Origin: Paenibacillus sp. BIC5C1
GTDB lineage: Bacteria; Bacillota; Bacilli; Paenibacillales; Paenibacillaceae
Direction of reading: 5' to 3'
Length of the DNA stretch: 64,000 bases
NCBI RefSeq assembly: GCF_032399705.1
Contig: NZ_CP135922.1
Span: forward strand, 4,960,001-5,024,000
Shown: positions 1 through 7,528 of the stretch, in pieces
How positions within the stretch are numbered: the stretch's first letter is position 1
Layout: each line of letters opens with the position of its first letter
The notes under the pieces: model-generated
Databases searched by the model: none
What the model saw: the letters and a program-made list of their open reading frames with translations, nothing else
Told to the model about the DNA's origin: nothing
Program-made: the position numbers and the translations under genes

Positions 1-189
1 ACATTGAGCCAAATGTTCGGACACATCCCTGTACCGTCTTGGGCTTGTTAGGTCTCCTGAGCGATCAGGATAAGCCTCTCTGAGCCGTTTGACTTCGGGA
101 TGGATATTAATCTGCTGAATAGCTGCCTGCTGCCTTTCTTCAAACCTTGGGGGAATTAGCGCTTTGAGTTCCTCCTGAAAGCTGCCCAT
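1..189 (-). CDS. Likely phage helicase loader (DnaC-like), 5' part only
   Basis: An open frame starts with ATG at 189, preceded by a GGAG ribosome site nine bases upstream, and runs off the left edge with 63 codons visible. It begins MGSFQEELKAL and is rich in charged helical residues; no ATPase motif is reached. It starts 5 bases after the O-type initiator gene. In many Gram-positive phages an initiator is followed by a DnaC/IstB-type loader whose N-terminus is a variable helical region, so that role is inferred mainly from position. It could equally be another small phage protein. Confidence 0.5.
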   Translation of the reverse strand, partial: MGSFQEELKALIPPRFEERQQAAIQQINIHPEVKRLREAYPDRSGDLTSPRRYRDVSEHLAQC

Positions 190-193
190 GTAC

Positions 194-1219
194 TCACACT
201 CCTTGCTTTGACCTTAGATTAGCAAGCAACTCTTTTAAATCATCTGCGGTCACGTTTGATACCGTTTCAATCGGCGCATCTGGTACGGTAGTCGCTATTT
301 GCATTTCGGCTGTGTTTGATTTTTCGCGTTTGGCATGCAACGAATATACAACCGTTGCACAGTAACTCAGGTTTCGTATCTGATCCCATTTGTTCTTGGG
401 TTTAAAATTGTCAAACGATTGGTCAATACCATCGATAACTGTTTGGAGCGGAATCCTCTCAGCTATGAACTGTTTAACCGCAACTTCATCGTTTAAGGTT
501 ATCTCCAGTCCCTTACCTCTTCTCAGGAGATAACGAGCTGCCACTTGATTACGATATTCGGTTTGGGAAACCTCCCGATCAGAGTCAGAATCTGCTTCGG
601 GATTAGGAACAGAATCCGGGTTTCCCTTGTACGGTTCAAATACCGAATCGGAATCAGTTAAACAACAACCAACTTTAATACTGTCTTTAAACATGTCTTT
701 AGAGGTGCCTTCAGCCTTACTCCCGCAAGGGATTGAAGCCTCTTCGACTTCCACTTTTCGTAACTCGCCAGTTACACTTTTCGTAACTTCGGAGTTACAC
801 TTTTCGTAACTTTCAGGCAATTCATCTTCTTTTTGTGTTACACTTTTCGTAACTTTGGTTTTGCTCAAATTAAGTGAAATAAGTTCGGAAAATTTGTCTC
901 TATCCCACTCTTTCACGAGACTGACTCGCCATTCATCATAGTTTTTATTAAGCGAATAAACTTGATTTCCGTCCCACATGATTACTTTGCATTGTTGCAG
1001 GTAGACAATTTCTTTCTTCGCGTCCTGTATACGCACTCCACATAGTTCAAAATGCTTTAGGAGGGGTATAACAGCCTCTTTCTTTTGGCAGCCATAAGAT
1101 AGCCTTAGAACGAGTTTGAGAATCTTCTGCTGTCGCTCGGTGAACTTTCTGCTGATGATCTCATCCCATATCTCATTAGCTATGCCGATATATCCGTTAC
1201 CTAACTGGGGACTTGCCAC
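194..1219 (-). CDS. Phage replication initiator, O-protein type
   Basis: A 341-residue protein. Residues 5-60 (NGYIGIANEIWDEI followed by a helical segment and LRLSYGCQKKEA) resemble the N-terminal winged-helix domain of phage replication protein O, which binds origin DNA and recruits helicase. The middle is low-complexity and rich in Ser, Asp and Glu; residues about 230-290 form a second folded part. The start is GTG at 1219 behind a GGGGTGAGG stretch. Four copies of a 17-bp palindromic repeat lie inside the gene, as the lambda origin lies inside O. Initiator role is known for the family; origin placement here is inferred. Confidence 0.7.
   Translation of the reverse strand: MASPQLGNGYIGIANEIWDEIISRKFTERQQKILKLVLRLSYGCQKKEAVIPLLKHFELCGVRIQDAKKEIVYLQQCKVIMWDGNQVYSLNKNYDEWRVSLVKEWDRDKFSELISLNLSKTKVTKSVTQKEDELPESYEKCNSEVTKSVTGELRKVEVEEASIPCGSKAEGTSKDMFKDSIKVGCCLTDSDSVFEPYKGNPDSVPNPEADSDSDREVSQTEYRNQVAARYLLRRGKGLEITLNDEVAVKQFIAERIPLQTVIDGIDQSFDNFKPKNKWDQIRNLSYCATVVYSLHAKREKSNTAEMQIATTVPDAPIETVSNVTADDLKELLANLRSKQGV
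748..853. repeat. Four iterons inside the initiator gene, likely phage origin
   Basis: The 17-mer GTTACACTTTTCGTAAC occurs exactly at 771-787, 794-810 and 837-853, with a fourth copy degenerate in its left half at 748-764. Starts are spaced 23, 23 and 43 bases. Each copy is an inverted repeat GTTAC-N7-GTAAC. The copies fall in different reading frames of the host gene (giving KVTKSVT, SYEKCNS, EVTKSVT), so conservation is at DNA level, not protein level. This fits initiator-binding sites. Confidence 0.75.
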
Positions 1220-1245
1220 TCACCTCACCCCGGAACTTCTGATTT

Positions 1246-1644
1246 CTATCTTCTTGCACTTGCTGGATTGTCGTACTCAGCGAGCAGAACCTTCAGGCTG
1301 TATTTTAAAGAGTTTATAACTTGATCATTACTTTCCACTGCATTGTGCCAGCGAACCTTATCTGCCTCGGCGTCAGCCTCCTGGATACGAAGCTTAATGA
1401 TAGCCAGTTCCGCATGCTGCGCTTTATCTTTACCAGCAGCCAGGTACGCCTCGGCATAGACCCGCTTACGTTCGGCATAAATGCGTTTATAGTCTCTCAC
1501 CGCCTCCGCAGCTCTCCGGCCTAACAAAACTTGTACCTCGGTCAAATACTCGATCTTTCGCGCCAGTGTAGCCGGGTAATCGTGACTGCACTGTTCTGCT
1601 AAACTGTATAGTTCGCCTAGCGTATATTGTTTTTGTAGAGACAA
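1246..1644 (-). CDS. Phage protein of unknown function, helical
   Basis: About 132 residues, almost entirely charged alpha-helix with heptad-like spacing, including a Tyr/Arg/Lys-rich stretch (YKRIYAERKRVYAEAYL) and a second helix around RIQEADAEADKVRW. Small proteins of this look are common in the early region of Gram-positive siphophages, without a known function. The start is taken as TTG at 1644 because AGGAG sits eight bases before it; an upstream GTG at 1653 would overlap the ribosome site. It lies 26 bases upstream of the initiator gene in the same operon. Confidence 0.6.
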   Translation of the reverse strand: MSLQKQYTLGELYSLAEQCSHDYPATLARKIEYLTEVQVLLGRRAAEAVRDYKRIYAERKRVYAEAYLAAGKDKAQHAELAIIKLRIQEADAEADKVRWHNAVESNDQVINSLKYSLKVLLAEYDNPASARR

Positions 1645-1668
1645 TGCAGTCACTCCTACTTAAATTTT

Positions 1669-2367
1669 TTAATAATCATCACCGTAATAGGTATCTACTT
1701 CATCCTCATCAACAACAACCTTCGCGCCTGTAGCGAAAATTTGGAACATTAACTTATCAAAGTCATAAAACGATGTCATGATCTCATTGTTTTTGGATAA
1801 TTCATGACTATCAATTTTGGAATTGTAGACATGACCTTCTTTATCTAAGTGAAGTTGATATTTATAATTGTATTTCGATCTGCTAGAGCGCCATGATTCT
1901 GTACCGTCACTTTCAGGATCAAGGTAAATGTGTTTGTAACCGTAATCGTTATCTTCAAGAATGAAGCCTATTTTTTCGCCATCTTTATCGCGATCCTCGT
2001 TCTCATCCTTTTTCATAGCCTCAACTAACTCAGATAACTTGTATTCTGACTTGACGCCAACGAGCATTTTTTCCATATTTTCTTTTATTTTTTGGACACC
2101 CTGAATGTGAAGCGCTGTTTCCAATTGAGACTTTACTTCATTCAGAACCATGAGGTTGTATCCGCCAATTCCGAGTTTGCTCATATCAATTTCCAGTTGT
2201 TCTTTTACTTGGTTTTCCAACTCTTTACGGAAATCTCCATAGGAGCCAAAGTAATCTTCAACGACTTTTTTGATAGTAGTCTCCAATTGCTTTTTAATAA
2301 CTTCTTCTACAAACCCATCCTTTTGGATAGTCTCCATAGCGTCATTTACCAGGTTATTTAAATTCAT
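1669..2367 (-). CDS. Hypothetical phage protein, acidic C-terminus
   Basis: About 232 residues. The N-terminal half is amphipathic helix (repeated ELENQVKEQLE-like stretches) that could form a coiled coil; the second half is more beta-like and contains many Asp, Tyr and Lys, ending in an acidic DTYYGDDY tail. I do not recognise a family. The start is ATG at 2367, eight bases after AGGGG; an in-frame TTG at 2388 is possible but lacks a ribosome site. It belongs to the leftward early operon. Confidence 0.55.
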   Translation of the reverse strand: MNLNNLVNDAMETIQKDGFVEEVIKKQLETTIKKVVEDYFGSYGDFRKELENQVKEQLEIDMSKLGIGGYNLMVLNEVKSQLETALHIQGVQKIKENMEKMLVGVKSEYKLSELVEAMKKDENEDRDKDGEKIGFILEDNDYGYKHIYLDPESDGTESWRSSRSKYNYKYQLHLDKEGHVYNSKIDSHELSKNNEIMTSFYDFDKLMFQIFATGAKVVVDEDEVDTYYGDDY

Positions 2368-2464
2368 ATTTTCATCCCCTATTTTCAAAATTGGAATTGC
2401 ATGGTATACTGCCGTTGAATTCTTTTTTAAATGATCGTGTTGGTAGCACGATTAACCTAAGGAC

Positions 2465-2563
2465 TCATTTGATACTGTTGTTGCGGTAGACTCTTCTGCA
2501 ATAGTAGTTACAAAAGAGTCCTTCTTCATTTGGATCAGGAATTTTCTGTGCATCGGTAATCAT
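2465..2563 (-). CDS. Tiny phage ORF, 32 residues
   Basis: A 32-codon frame starting at 2563 whose ATG overlaps the stop of the preceding tiny gene as ATGA, suggesting translational coupling. It encodes MITDAQKIPDP followed by a short Cys/Tyr/Arg-rich part (FCNYYCRRVYR). Two cysteines four residues apart could bind metal, but one pair is weak evidence. No family recognised. It fills what would otherwise be a gene-free stretch in a dense phage operon. Confidence 0.4.
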   Translation of the reverse strand: MITDAQKIPDPNEEGLFCNYYCRRVYRNNSIK

Positions 2564-2667
2564 GATTTCTTATTCCGATCAATGTTTCGAGTGATTATCG
2601 CGTGCTGCAATGGCTTGTGTGACCAGATACGTGCCAAGTCATCCAGAGTCATAAATTTGTTTCCCAT
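2560..2667 (-). CDS. Tiny phage ORF, 35 residues
   Basis: ATG at 2667 is preceded by AGGAG with eight-base spacing, a strong ribosome site. The product begins MGNKFMTLDDLARIW, resembling the first helices of small phage DNA-binding or regulatory peptides, and ends after 35 residues. Its stop overlaps the start of the next tiny gene. No known family. The ribosome site and coupled overlap are the main reasons to believe it is translated. Confidence 0.45.
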   Translation of the reverse strand: MGNKFMTLDDLARIWSHKPLQHAIITRNIDRNKKS

Positions 2668-2687
2668 CGGTTTCAACTCCTATCAGA

Positions 2688-3116
2688 TCAGATGTAGTCT
2701 TCCGGACGAAATCCCTTAATGAAATCAACTGCATCATCAAAGTCGATACGCCGTACATGGCTGTATTTTGCTACTTCAAATCGTTCTTTCAACTTACTCC
2801 AGATCATCCGGCGGTATCGACCGACCAAGTCTTTGAATTTCTCATCTGACTCCTTGTATCGGTCCTTCGTTAATGAATTCGACTTCTTGCGAACAAGAGA
2901 CTGGAGTTGGTAGCACTCCGCATCCGTCAGCGTTACGCTGTCCCGGACCTCCTGAACCATCATCTGGACCTCTCCAACCTTTTCGACCACATCCTCTTGC
3001 ATCTGTCTGATGCCATCCACCAAACCGCGAATAGCCATACCTTGTGCTTCAGTTAACTGCATCTGTCTTTCTACAACCGATAAGAAGTCAGGCTGATTAG
3101 GATTCATCAATGTCAT
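2688..3116 (-). CDS. Phage regulatory protein with ORF6C-type domain
   Basis: A 142-residue protein. Residues 60-142 (TLTDAECYQLQSLVRKK, then RYRRMIWSKLKERFEV and a final DDAVDFIKGF) match the layout of the ORF6C domain found at the C-terminus of Gram-positive phage regulatory proteins, where it is a helical DNA-associated module. The N-terminal 60 residues are amphipathic helix, and no BRO or Ant domain precedes it. The ATG at 3116 follows GGTGG and overlaps the end of the ParB-like gene by 20 bases. Function in phage gene control is inferred from the family. Confidence 0.65.
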   Translation of the reverse strand: MTLMNPNQPDFLSVVERQMQLTEAQGMAIRGLVDGIRQMQEDVVEKVGEVQMMVQEVRDSVTLTDAECYQLQSLVRKKSNSLTKDRYKESDEKFKDLVGRYRRMIWSKLKERFEVAKYSHVRRIDFDDAVDFIKGFRPEDYI

Positions 3117-4236
3117 TTGGATTTACCACCTTTCTTGAATTAATTGCTGGACGCATCTGGTCAATGAAGGATTGAAGCATATCAAGACCTTCTGACAACC
3201 GCTTTTTCTCACTGGTGCTTGCACCCGAGACTGCCCCAAGCATGAATGATGTTATACCAACCTTTTGAAGGAACTGCTTAACATGAATGCTGATTTGAAT
3301 AGTGTTACTGTCAGCTTCAAAGCGAAGTTTTTTCATCTGAGCTGCCGCTTGTTGGTCATCAAAGTCATCAGGCTGCTGGAGCTTCATTGTCTCCAACTCT
3401 TCTTTCGTCCGCTGATAACCCGCTTTCAGCTCTTCTATCTTCAGACGCTCAGCTTCCACATCGTCCTGAAGCTTGCCCTTCCAGTATTGGTCACGCTCTT
3501 CAATCTTCTTAGCAGATTCCTGAGCTTTCTGTTGGAGAACAACTTCTGTTTCTTCATCTCGTCGCTCTACCGCCGCTGCTACTGCTTCGTCCACCTGATC
3601 GGCTGGAATCGCGCCCTTGTACCGCCGCTGAAGTTCTTCCTTCTCCTGCTCGGCTTGATTAGCCCGAGTCTCAGCCTCTCGCAAAGCAGCTTCAAGTCGT
3701 TCTTTTGTCTCCACATACGCTTTGTGTGTAGATATGATCCCTTCATCAAGTTGCTGGATGATTTCTGGTGTCGCGTTTTCCATGATGTACTTCGCTTTAT
3801 CGTAATTTCTGCCTGATCCAAACCCTGCTTGATCAGCAACTATGTCACGAACCTGTCCGGCAGGCTGCTCAGGAACATTTTCCTTGCCTGCGGCCATTCG
3901 TTCCTTTGCCTTGATCCGTTCGATTTCCTCCAACCGTTTAGCCCACTCGACTCGCTCTGAGAAGGTAAATTCTTTTCGATGCTCGTTTTCTGAAATTTCC
4001 AGTCGGAGTTGATGTTCAAAATCGCTGATTTCCATTACTCGGACTACAACCTCTTTACGTCCTAGGTACTGATGAGCACGCAAGCGACGCTCTCCTGCAA
4101 TTAACTGATAATCTGGTGTTACTACTATAGGATTGATAAGTCCGTTATGATCAATGTCTTGCGCCAGTTCTTCGATGCCGCCGAAGTCTTTCCGAATTCG
4201 ATCGCTGACTTTAATTTGGTTAATGTCTATGAGCAA
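3097..4236 (-). CDS. ParB-like nuclease-domain protein with coiled coil
   Basis: A 379-residue protein. Residues 1-110 are a ParB/Srx-type domain: DINQIKVSDRIRKDFGGI, then HNGLINPIVV, then the box LIAGERRLRAHQYLG and ENEHRKEFT. Residues 170-300 are long charged coiled coil. In phages such proteins may act in replication or gene control rather than partition; no ParA partner is visible here, so a partition role is not supported. The start is TTG at 4236 with AGGGGT seven bases upstream. It follows the excisionase-like gene by 13 bases. Confidence 0.75.
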   Translation of the reverse strand: MLIDINQIKVSDRIRKDFGGIEELAQDIDHNGLINPIVVTPDYQLIAGERRLRAHQYLGRKEVVVRVMEISDFEHQLRLEISENEHRKEFTFSERVEWAKRLEEIERIKAKERMAAGKENVPEQPAGQVRDIVADQAGFGSGRNYDKAKYIMENATPEIIQQLDEGIISTHKAYVETKERLEAALREAETRANQAEQEKEELQRRYKGAIPADQVDEAVAAAVERRDEETEVVLQQKAQESAKKIEERDQYWKGKLQDDVEAERLKIEELKAGYQRTKEELETMKLQQPDDFDDQQAAAQMKKLRFEADSNTIQISIHVKQFLQKVGITSFMLGAVSGASTSEKKRLSEGLDMLQSFIDQMRPAINSRKVVNPNDIDES

Positions 4237-4249
4237 AATAAGACCCCTT

Positions 4250-4558
4250 TCAGCTTTCTTTTTTGTAACTAGCAGCCCGCTGTGCAGCTCTCCATGCCTC
4301 CAAATCAGAGAGACGGAACTTGATTACAGGCCTTCTGGAACCTGATGTCCCATAACGTTCATGTGGAATGCTTCCTTCTTGACACATACGGTATATCAGT
4401 TTTTCAGAGATCCCTATGTGTGCTGCCGTCTCTGCTACGTCCAGAGTTTTATCACTCACTCCAGCAAACTCTGCTCTGAGTCGATTTTCTGCAATAGTTA
4501 CATGCTCGGATATCATTGAACGAATTGCATCCTCAAGAGCAACTAAAGGATTATCCAT
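4250..4558 (-). CDS. Excisionase-like helix-turn-helix protein
   Basis: A 102-residue protein. Residues 37-90 (TLDVAETAAHIGISEKLIYRM, then GSIPHERYG and IKFRLSDLEAWR) are a typical MerR/excisionase-type winged helix: helix-turn-helix followed by a beta wing and a final helix. In phages such proteins bind near attachment sites to bias excision or act as early regulators. The N-terminal 35 residues are helical and may dimerise. ATG at 4558 has AAAGGAA seven bases before it. Excision versus regulation cannot be decided from sequence. Confidence 0.7.
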   Translation of the reverse strand: MDNPLVALEDAIRSMISEHVTIAENRLRAEFAGVSDKTLDVAETAAHIGISEKLIYRMCQEGSIPHERYGTSGSRRPVIKFRLSDLEAWRAAQRAASYKKES

Positions 4559-4603
4559 ATCACATTTCCTTTCTATGAAAGTGTGCTATACTTAGCAGCA
4601 AAC

Positions 4604-4810
4604 TCAGACACGGTTTTTCACCAGTTCATCAACTGTGCAATCAAGAGCACTGGAAAGCTTAAGCAAAGTTTCTGCATATGGACCTTGTTTTTTCTTCCCA
4701 ATGTTGTAAAGTGCCGATACTGTTACGCCACTTTCTTTCGAAAGACGGTAAATAGTCCATCCCTTCGCTTCGATTAACCTCTGTATGTTTACTTCGATTG
4801 TTTGACCCAT
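4604..4810 (-). CDS. Cro-like XRE-family regulator
   Basis: A 68-residue protein made almost only of a XRE helix-turn-helix: NIQRLIEAKGWTIYRLSKES, then GVTVSALYNIGK and LLKLSSALDCTVDELV. It is the first gene of the leftward operon and faces the repressor across 192 bases of operator DNA, the usual cro position. The start chosen is ATG at 4810 with AGGAGG eight bases upstream; the in-frame GTG at 4819 would overlap that site. It likely binds the same TATAAC operators as the repressor. Confidence 0.75.
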   Translation of the reverse strand: MGQTIEVNIQRLIEAKGWTIYRLSKESGVTVSALYNIGKKKQGPYAETLLKLSSALDCTVDELVKNRV

Positions 4811-4832
4811 TCCACTCACCTCCTGAACACAT

Positions 4833-4854
4833 ATTATAACTCTATTGTGTTATA
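4833..4854 (-). promoter_or_regulatory. Leftward early promoter -10 with operator O1
   Basis: TATAAC-N8-GTTATA lies at 4835-4854. Read leftward, a TATAAT -10 box (4833-4838) overlaps it, so a protein bound here would block the Cro-side promoter. A matching -35 is weak (GGTTGA at 17-base spacing). A degenerate half-copy (CATAAC-N8-GCAATA) sits at 4867-4886. Confidence 0.6.
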
Positions 4855-4921
4855 TTCAACCTGTATCATAACCCAATAGAGCAATAAAATCCCCTTTTCT
4901 CTCCCTATTGCTTCTAATCGC

Positions 4922-4968
4922 TTGACTTATCTCCCTTTTATGTTCTATTATAACTTTATAGAGTTATA
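4922..4968 (+). promoter_or_regulatory. Repressor promoter with operator O3
   Basis: TTGACT (4922-4927) and TATTAT (4946-4951) are spaced 18 bases and drive the rightward repressor gene. TATAAC-N8-GTTATA (4949-4968), the same geometry as O1, covers the end of the -10 box. The inverted arms extend to AGTTATAA. This implies autoregulation of the repressor. Confidence 0.65.
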
Positions 4969-5002
4969 ACTAATAAGAGATATACTTTTAGGAGGCATTT
5001 AA

Positions 5003-5422
5003 GTGGATTTAGCAGATAAAATCTTAGAATTGATGAGTGAACAAGGAATTACTAAATACCGACTCTCTAAAGAAACTGGTGTCTCCTACACAGGTCTTAC
5101 TAAAATCCTTTCCAAACAAACCAAACACCCACAAGTTGACTCACTTCAATCGATTGCAAATTTTTTCAATAAGCCACTTGATTACTTTTCAGAACAAGAA
5201 AACGAACACCAAGCTCCTGAATGGGCCACCGCCAAAGATCTTTCTGACATTAAAAAGATTCTCGAAGAGGATCAGCCCGTCTTGTTTGATGGGGTGCCAA
5301 TTACAGATGAAAACCGTCAAAGAGCAATGGACATTCTAACCGGGCTACTTTGGGAAGCGAAAGAGCTAAATAAGAAAACTTATGGACGCAAGAAAAAGGC
5401 AGCCCCTAAAGACGAAGAGTAG
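5003..5422 (+). CDS. Prophage repressor, XRE family (ImmR/CI-like)
   Basis: A 139-residue protein. Residues 3-65 are a XRE helix-turn-helix (ILELMSEQGITKYRLSKETG, VSYTGLTKILS, SLQSIANFFNKPLDYF). The C-terminal half is helical with a basic tail and lacks the Ser-Lys self-cleaving protease domain of LexA/CI. That fits the ImmR class, whose removal depends on an ImmA metalloprotease encoded next door rather than self-cleavage. GTG at 5003 follows AGGAGG with good spacing. It is likely to hold the leftward early operon silent through the TATAAC operators. Confidence 0.75.
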   Translation: MDLADKILELMSEQGITKYRLSKETGVSYTGLTKILSKQTKHPQVDSLQSIANFFNKPLDYFSEQENEHQAPEWATAKDLSDIKKILEEDQPVLFDGVPITDENRQRAMDILTGLLWEAKELNKKTYGRKKKAAPKDEE

Positions 5423-5842
5423 GTGACCGGTTTGGATGACATCATTCGCAAGCTCGTTCGCAGATTCAAGACCAACGATCCTTTTGTAATAGCTAAAGGA
5501 CTTAACATAATAATCCAACATGCGGAATTCGGACCCGGCACGAGAGGTTTGTACTACAGACGGTTACGAAGGCGGTTCATAGTTATACATAACGGCTTGC
5601 CTGAAGAATGGCAGCGTGTAGTGTGTGCTCATGAACTTGGACACGATCGACTTCATTCGGGCTTAAGTCAATTCTGGATTGATGAGCATACTTTCTTCAA
5701 TACAGGCAAATTCGAACGACAGGCAAATATTTTTGCTGTAAAACTGTTAACCCAACTCACTGAGCGCGAGCCAGGAGAAACAGAAGAAACATACCTCTTG
5801 AGATGCGGCATACCGAAACAGCTTCATAACTTAGAAATGTAA
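5423..5842 (+). CDS. ImmA/IrrE-family metallopeptidase
   Basis: A 139-residue protein with the zinc protease motif HELGHDRLH (HExxH, third ligand expected downstream) and the fold pattern of the ImmA/IrrE family, including VVCAHELGH and FERQANIFAVKLL. In ICEBs1 and related phages ImmA cleaves the neighbouring ImmR repressor to trigger induction; the same role is inferred here from adjacency. The frame opens immediately after the repressor stop with GTG at 5423; a TTG at 5432 with AGGTGA upstream is the alternative start. Confidence 0.8.
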   Translation: MTGLDDIIRKLVRRFKTNDPFVIAKGLNIIIQHAEFGPGTRGLYYRRLRRRFIVIHNGLPEEWQRVVCAHELGHDRLHSGLSQFWIDEHTFFNTGKFERQANIFAVKLLTQLTEREPGETEETYLLRCGIPKQLHNLEM

Positions 5843-5915
5843 CTTTGCGCTTTCCAGCCGCAAGGCTGTTTACCATAGACAAAAACAGAACTGGTGTTCG
5901 TCAGGAGGGATTTAT

Positions 5916-7214
5916 GTGGCAAAAGGAAGCATAGAAAAAAGAGGGAAAAACACATGGCGTCTTACGGTTGACTTAGGTATAAACGGGGACGGCAGTCGGA
6001 ATCGTCCTCGTAAATCAATTATGATTGAGGATGAAGTCTTGTTAAGAACAAAGAAACGGTTGAATGATCACCTTAATAATGAGCTGGCTAAATTTAAAAT
6101 TGAAGTAGAAGCAGGAGCATATATCGCACCAGAAAAAACAAAATTCATTGACTTCATTGAAGAATGGCGAGAAAAGTATGCTAGTAACCCCAACAACCTT
6201 TCTCTAACTACATTAACTGTATACGAGAATGTCATTGAATCTCGATTAATACCTGCATTTAAGAATGATCGTATAGATCAACTTACCACTTTAAAACTTG
6301 TGTCTTTTTTTCACGATCTAGAAAAACCGGGAACAAGGAAGCCTTCCAGTAGCAAGAAACCCCTAAGTGAAAAACAAAAGGCAAAACAACTTGAACCACT
6401 TGATGCCAGTACACTAGCACACATCCATCGCGTACTAAAGAATATATTTTCCCGAGCAGTCGAGTGGAAAATAATAAAAGAAAACCCGATGGACGGAGTA
6501 AAAAAACCAACCGCAAAAAACGCAAAAGAGAAACTAATTGAGCAACGGGAAAATCCCCAATATTTCGATGAAATGGAGGCCCAAGAAGTTGTTGATGCCT
6601 TGTATAAAGAAACAAGAAAATGGCGGCTTTTAATATTAGGATCAATGTTAGGAGGATTCAGACGTGGTGAACTTAACGGATTAGAATGGCCAGAAGTTCT
6701 ATTTGACAATAACACGATAAGAATTGAAAACAACATACCTCTCACCTTGAAGGGGAAAGCTGTCGAAAAAGGACCGAAGTCTTTAGCTTCATTTAGAGAT
6801 GTAGACATGCCAGATTGGTATATGAATGAGTTGAAAATTTATAAACAGGAGTGGCTAAAAGAAAAAGAGTTTTTAGAAGACAAGTGGCTTGGTGCTGATC
6901 GGCAATATGTTTTCCATAATGGCACAGGAACCCCCTACTATTACCAACATCCTTCAAAATGGTGGAAACGATTTTGTGATAGGCATAGTCTGCGGTACAT
7001 TAAATTCCATGGCTTACGACACAGTGCCGGAACCTTACTACTTGAAGACGAGGATGAAGCTAATTATGATTCGATACTTATCGCTATTCAGAGGCGCTTA
7101 GGTCATGCCAGACTTTCCACAACATCAGACACGTATGTGCACGTCACTAAAAAGGTAAAGACTCGAGTAGCAGGAAAGTTAAATAAATTCGATCCTTCAG
7201 GTTTACGCAAATGA
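5916..7214 (+). CDS. Tyrosine-family phage integrase
   Basis: A 432-residue site-specific recombinase. Residues 1-70 form an AP2-like arm-binding domain, 75-190 a SAM-like core-binding domain with a Lys/Ser-rich insert near 138-160, and 215-425 the catalytic domain. Catalytic residues visible are Arg in GGFRRGELNG (about 249), HGLRH (365-369), LGHARLS (His397) and Tyr407 in TSDTYVHV. GTG at 5916 follows AGGAGGG; an overlapping ATG two bases earlier is out of frame. It sits next to tRNA-Val, its presumed target. Confidence 0.92.
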   Translation: MAKGSIEKRGKNTWRLTVDLGINGDGSRNRPRKSIMIEDEVLLRTKKRLNDHLNNELAKFKIEVEAGAYIAPEKTKFIDFIEEWREKYASNPNNLSLTTLTVYENVIESRLIPAFKNDRIDQLTTLKLVSFFHDLEKPGTRKPSSSKKPLSEKQKAKQLEPLDASTLAHIHRVLKNIFSRAVEWKIIKENPMDGVKKPTAKNAKEKLIEQRENPQYFDEMEAQEVVDALYKETRKWRLLILGSMLGGFRRGELNGLEWPEVLFDNNTIRIENNIPLTLKGKAVEKGPKSLASFRDVDMPDWYMNELKIYKQEWLKEKEFLEDKWLGADRQYVFHNGTGTPYYYQHPSKWWKRFCDRHSLRYIKFHGLRHSAGTLLLEDEDEANYDSILIAIQRRLGHARLSTTSDTYVHVTKKVKTRVAGKLNKFDPSGLRK

Positions 7215-7311
7215 AATTCCGTCCCCAGTTCGTCCCCAAAGCCATTATTTCGCCCCTCTATCAGAACATAAGAAAATAAAAAAGCCCTTGCTACACAAGG
7301 ACTTTTGCGTA

Positions 7312-7384
7312 TGATCTGTAGTGGGCTCGAACCACTGACCCCTACCCTGTCAAGATAGTGCTCTCCCAGCTGAGCTAACAGATC
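7312..7384 (-). tRNA. tRNA-Val (GAC), presumed phage attachment site
   Basis: A full cloverleaf reads on the minus strand: acceptor GATCTGT/ACAGATC, D-arm TAGCTCAGCTGGGAGAGC, anticodon loop TTGACAG (anticodon GAC), T-loop TTCGAGC with a five-pair stem, and discriminator A at 7312. The 3' CCA is not encoded. Its 3' end faces the integrase gene, so the tRNA is probably restored by phage DNA at the att site. Confidence 0.9.
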
Positions 7385-7528
7385 ATGATATCTAGTTGTT
7401 GTCCAATCAAGTAACAGTATCATACCAAGTAACCGTGTTCATTGTCAATCGTTATATTGGTAATATTTTATTCGAATTGGTGCACAATAAAGGAAAGATT
7501 ACCATTTTGATGACGAGGTGACTTCCAT

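Larger units (their letters stand above)
1..7312. mobile_element. Prophage or phage-like integrated element (right part only)
   Basis: A tyrosine integrase gene ends 98 bp from the 3' end of a tRNA-Val gene, the classic attachment arrangement. Left of it lie a repressor, an ImmA-type protease, divergent operators and a leftward early operon with Cro-like, excisionase-like, ParB-like, ORF6C, O-type initiator and likely helicase-loader genes. That gene set is phage-like rather than conjugative; no relaxase, coupling protein or structural gene is visible. The right boundary is inferred to lie within the tRNA 3' part; the left boundary is outside the window. Confidence 0.8.

Noticed and set aside
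748..853. CRISPR-like array
   Set aside because: Repeats are 17 bases, palindromic, with 6- to 26-base gaps and no spacers or cas genes; iterons fit better.
3097..4236. ParB-like gene as evidence for an integrated plasmid
   Set aside because: No ParA or parS-like sites are seen and the neighbours are phage genes; ParB-like proteins are common in phages.
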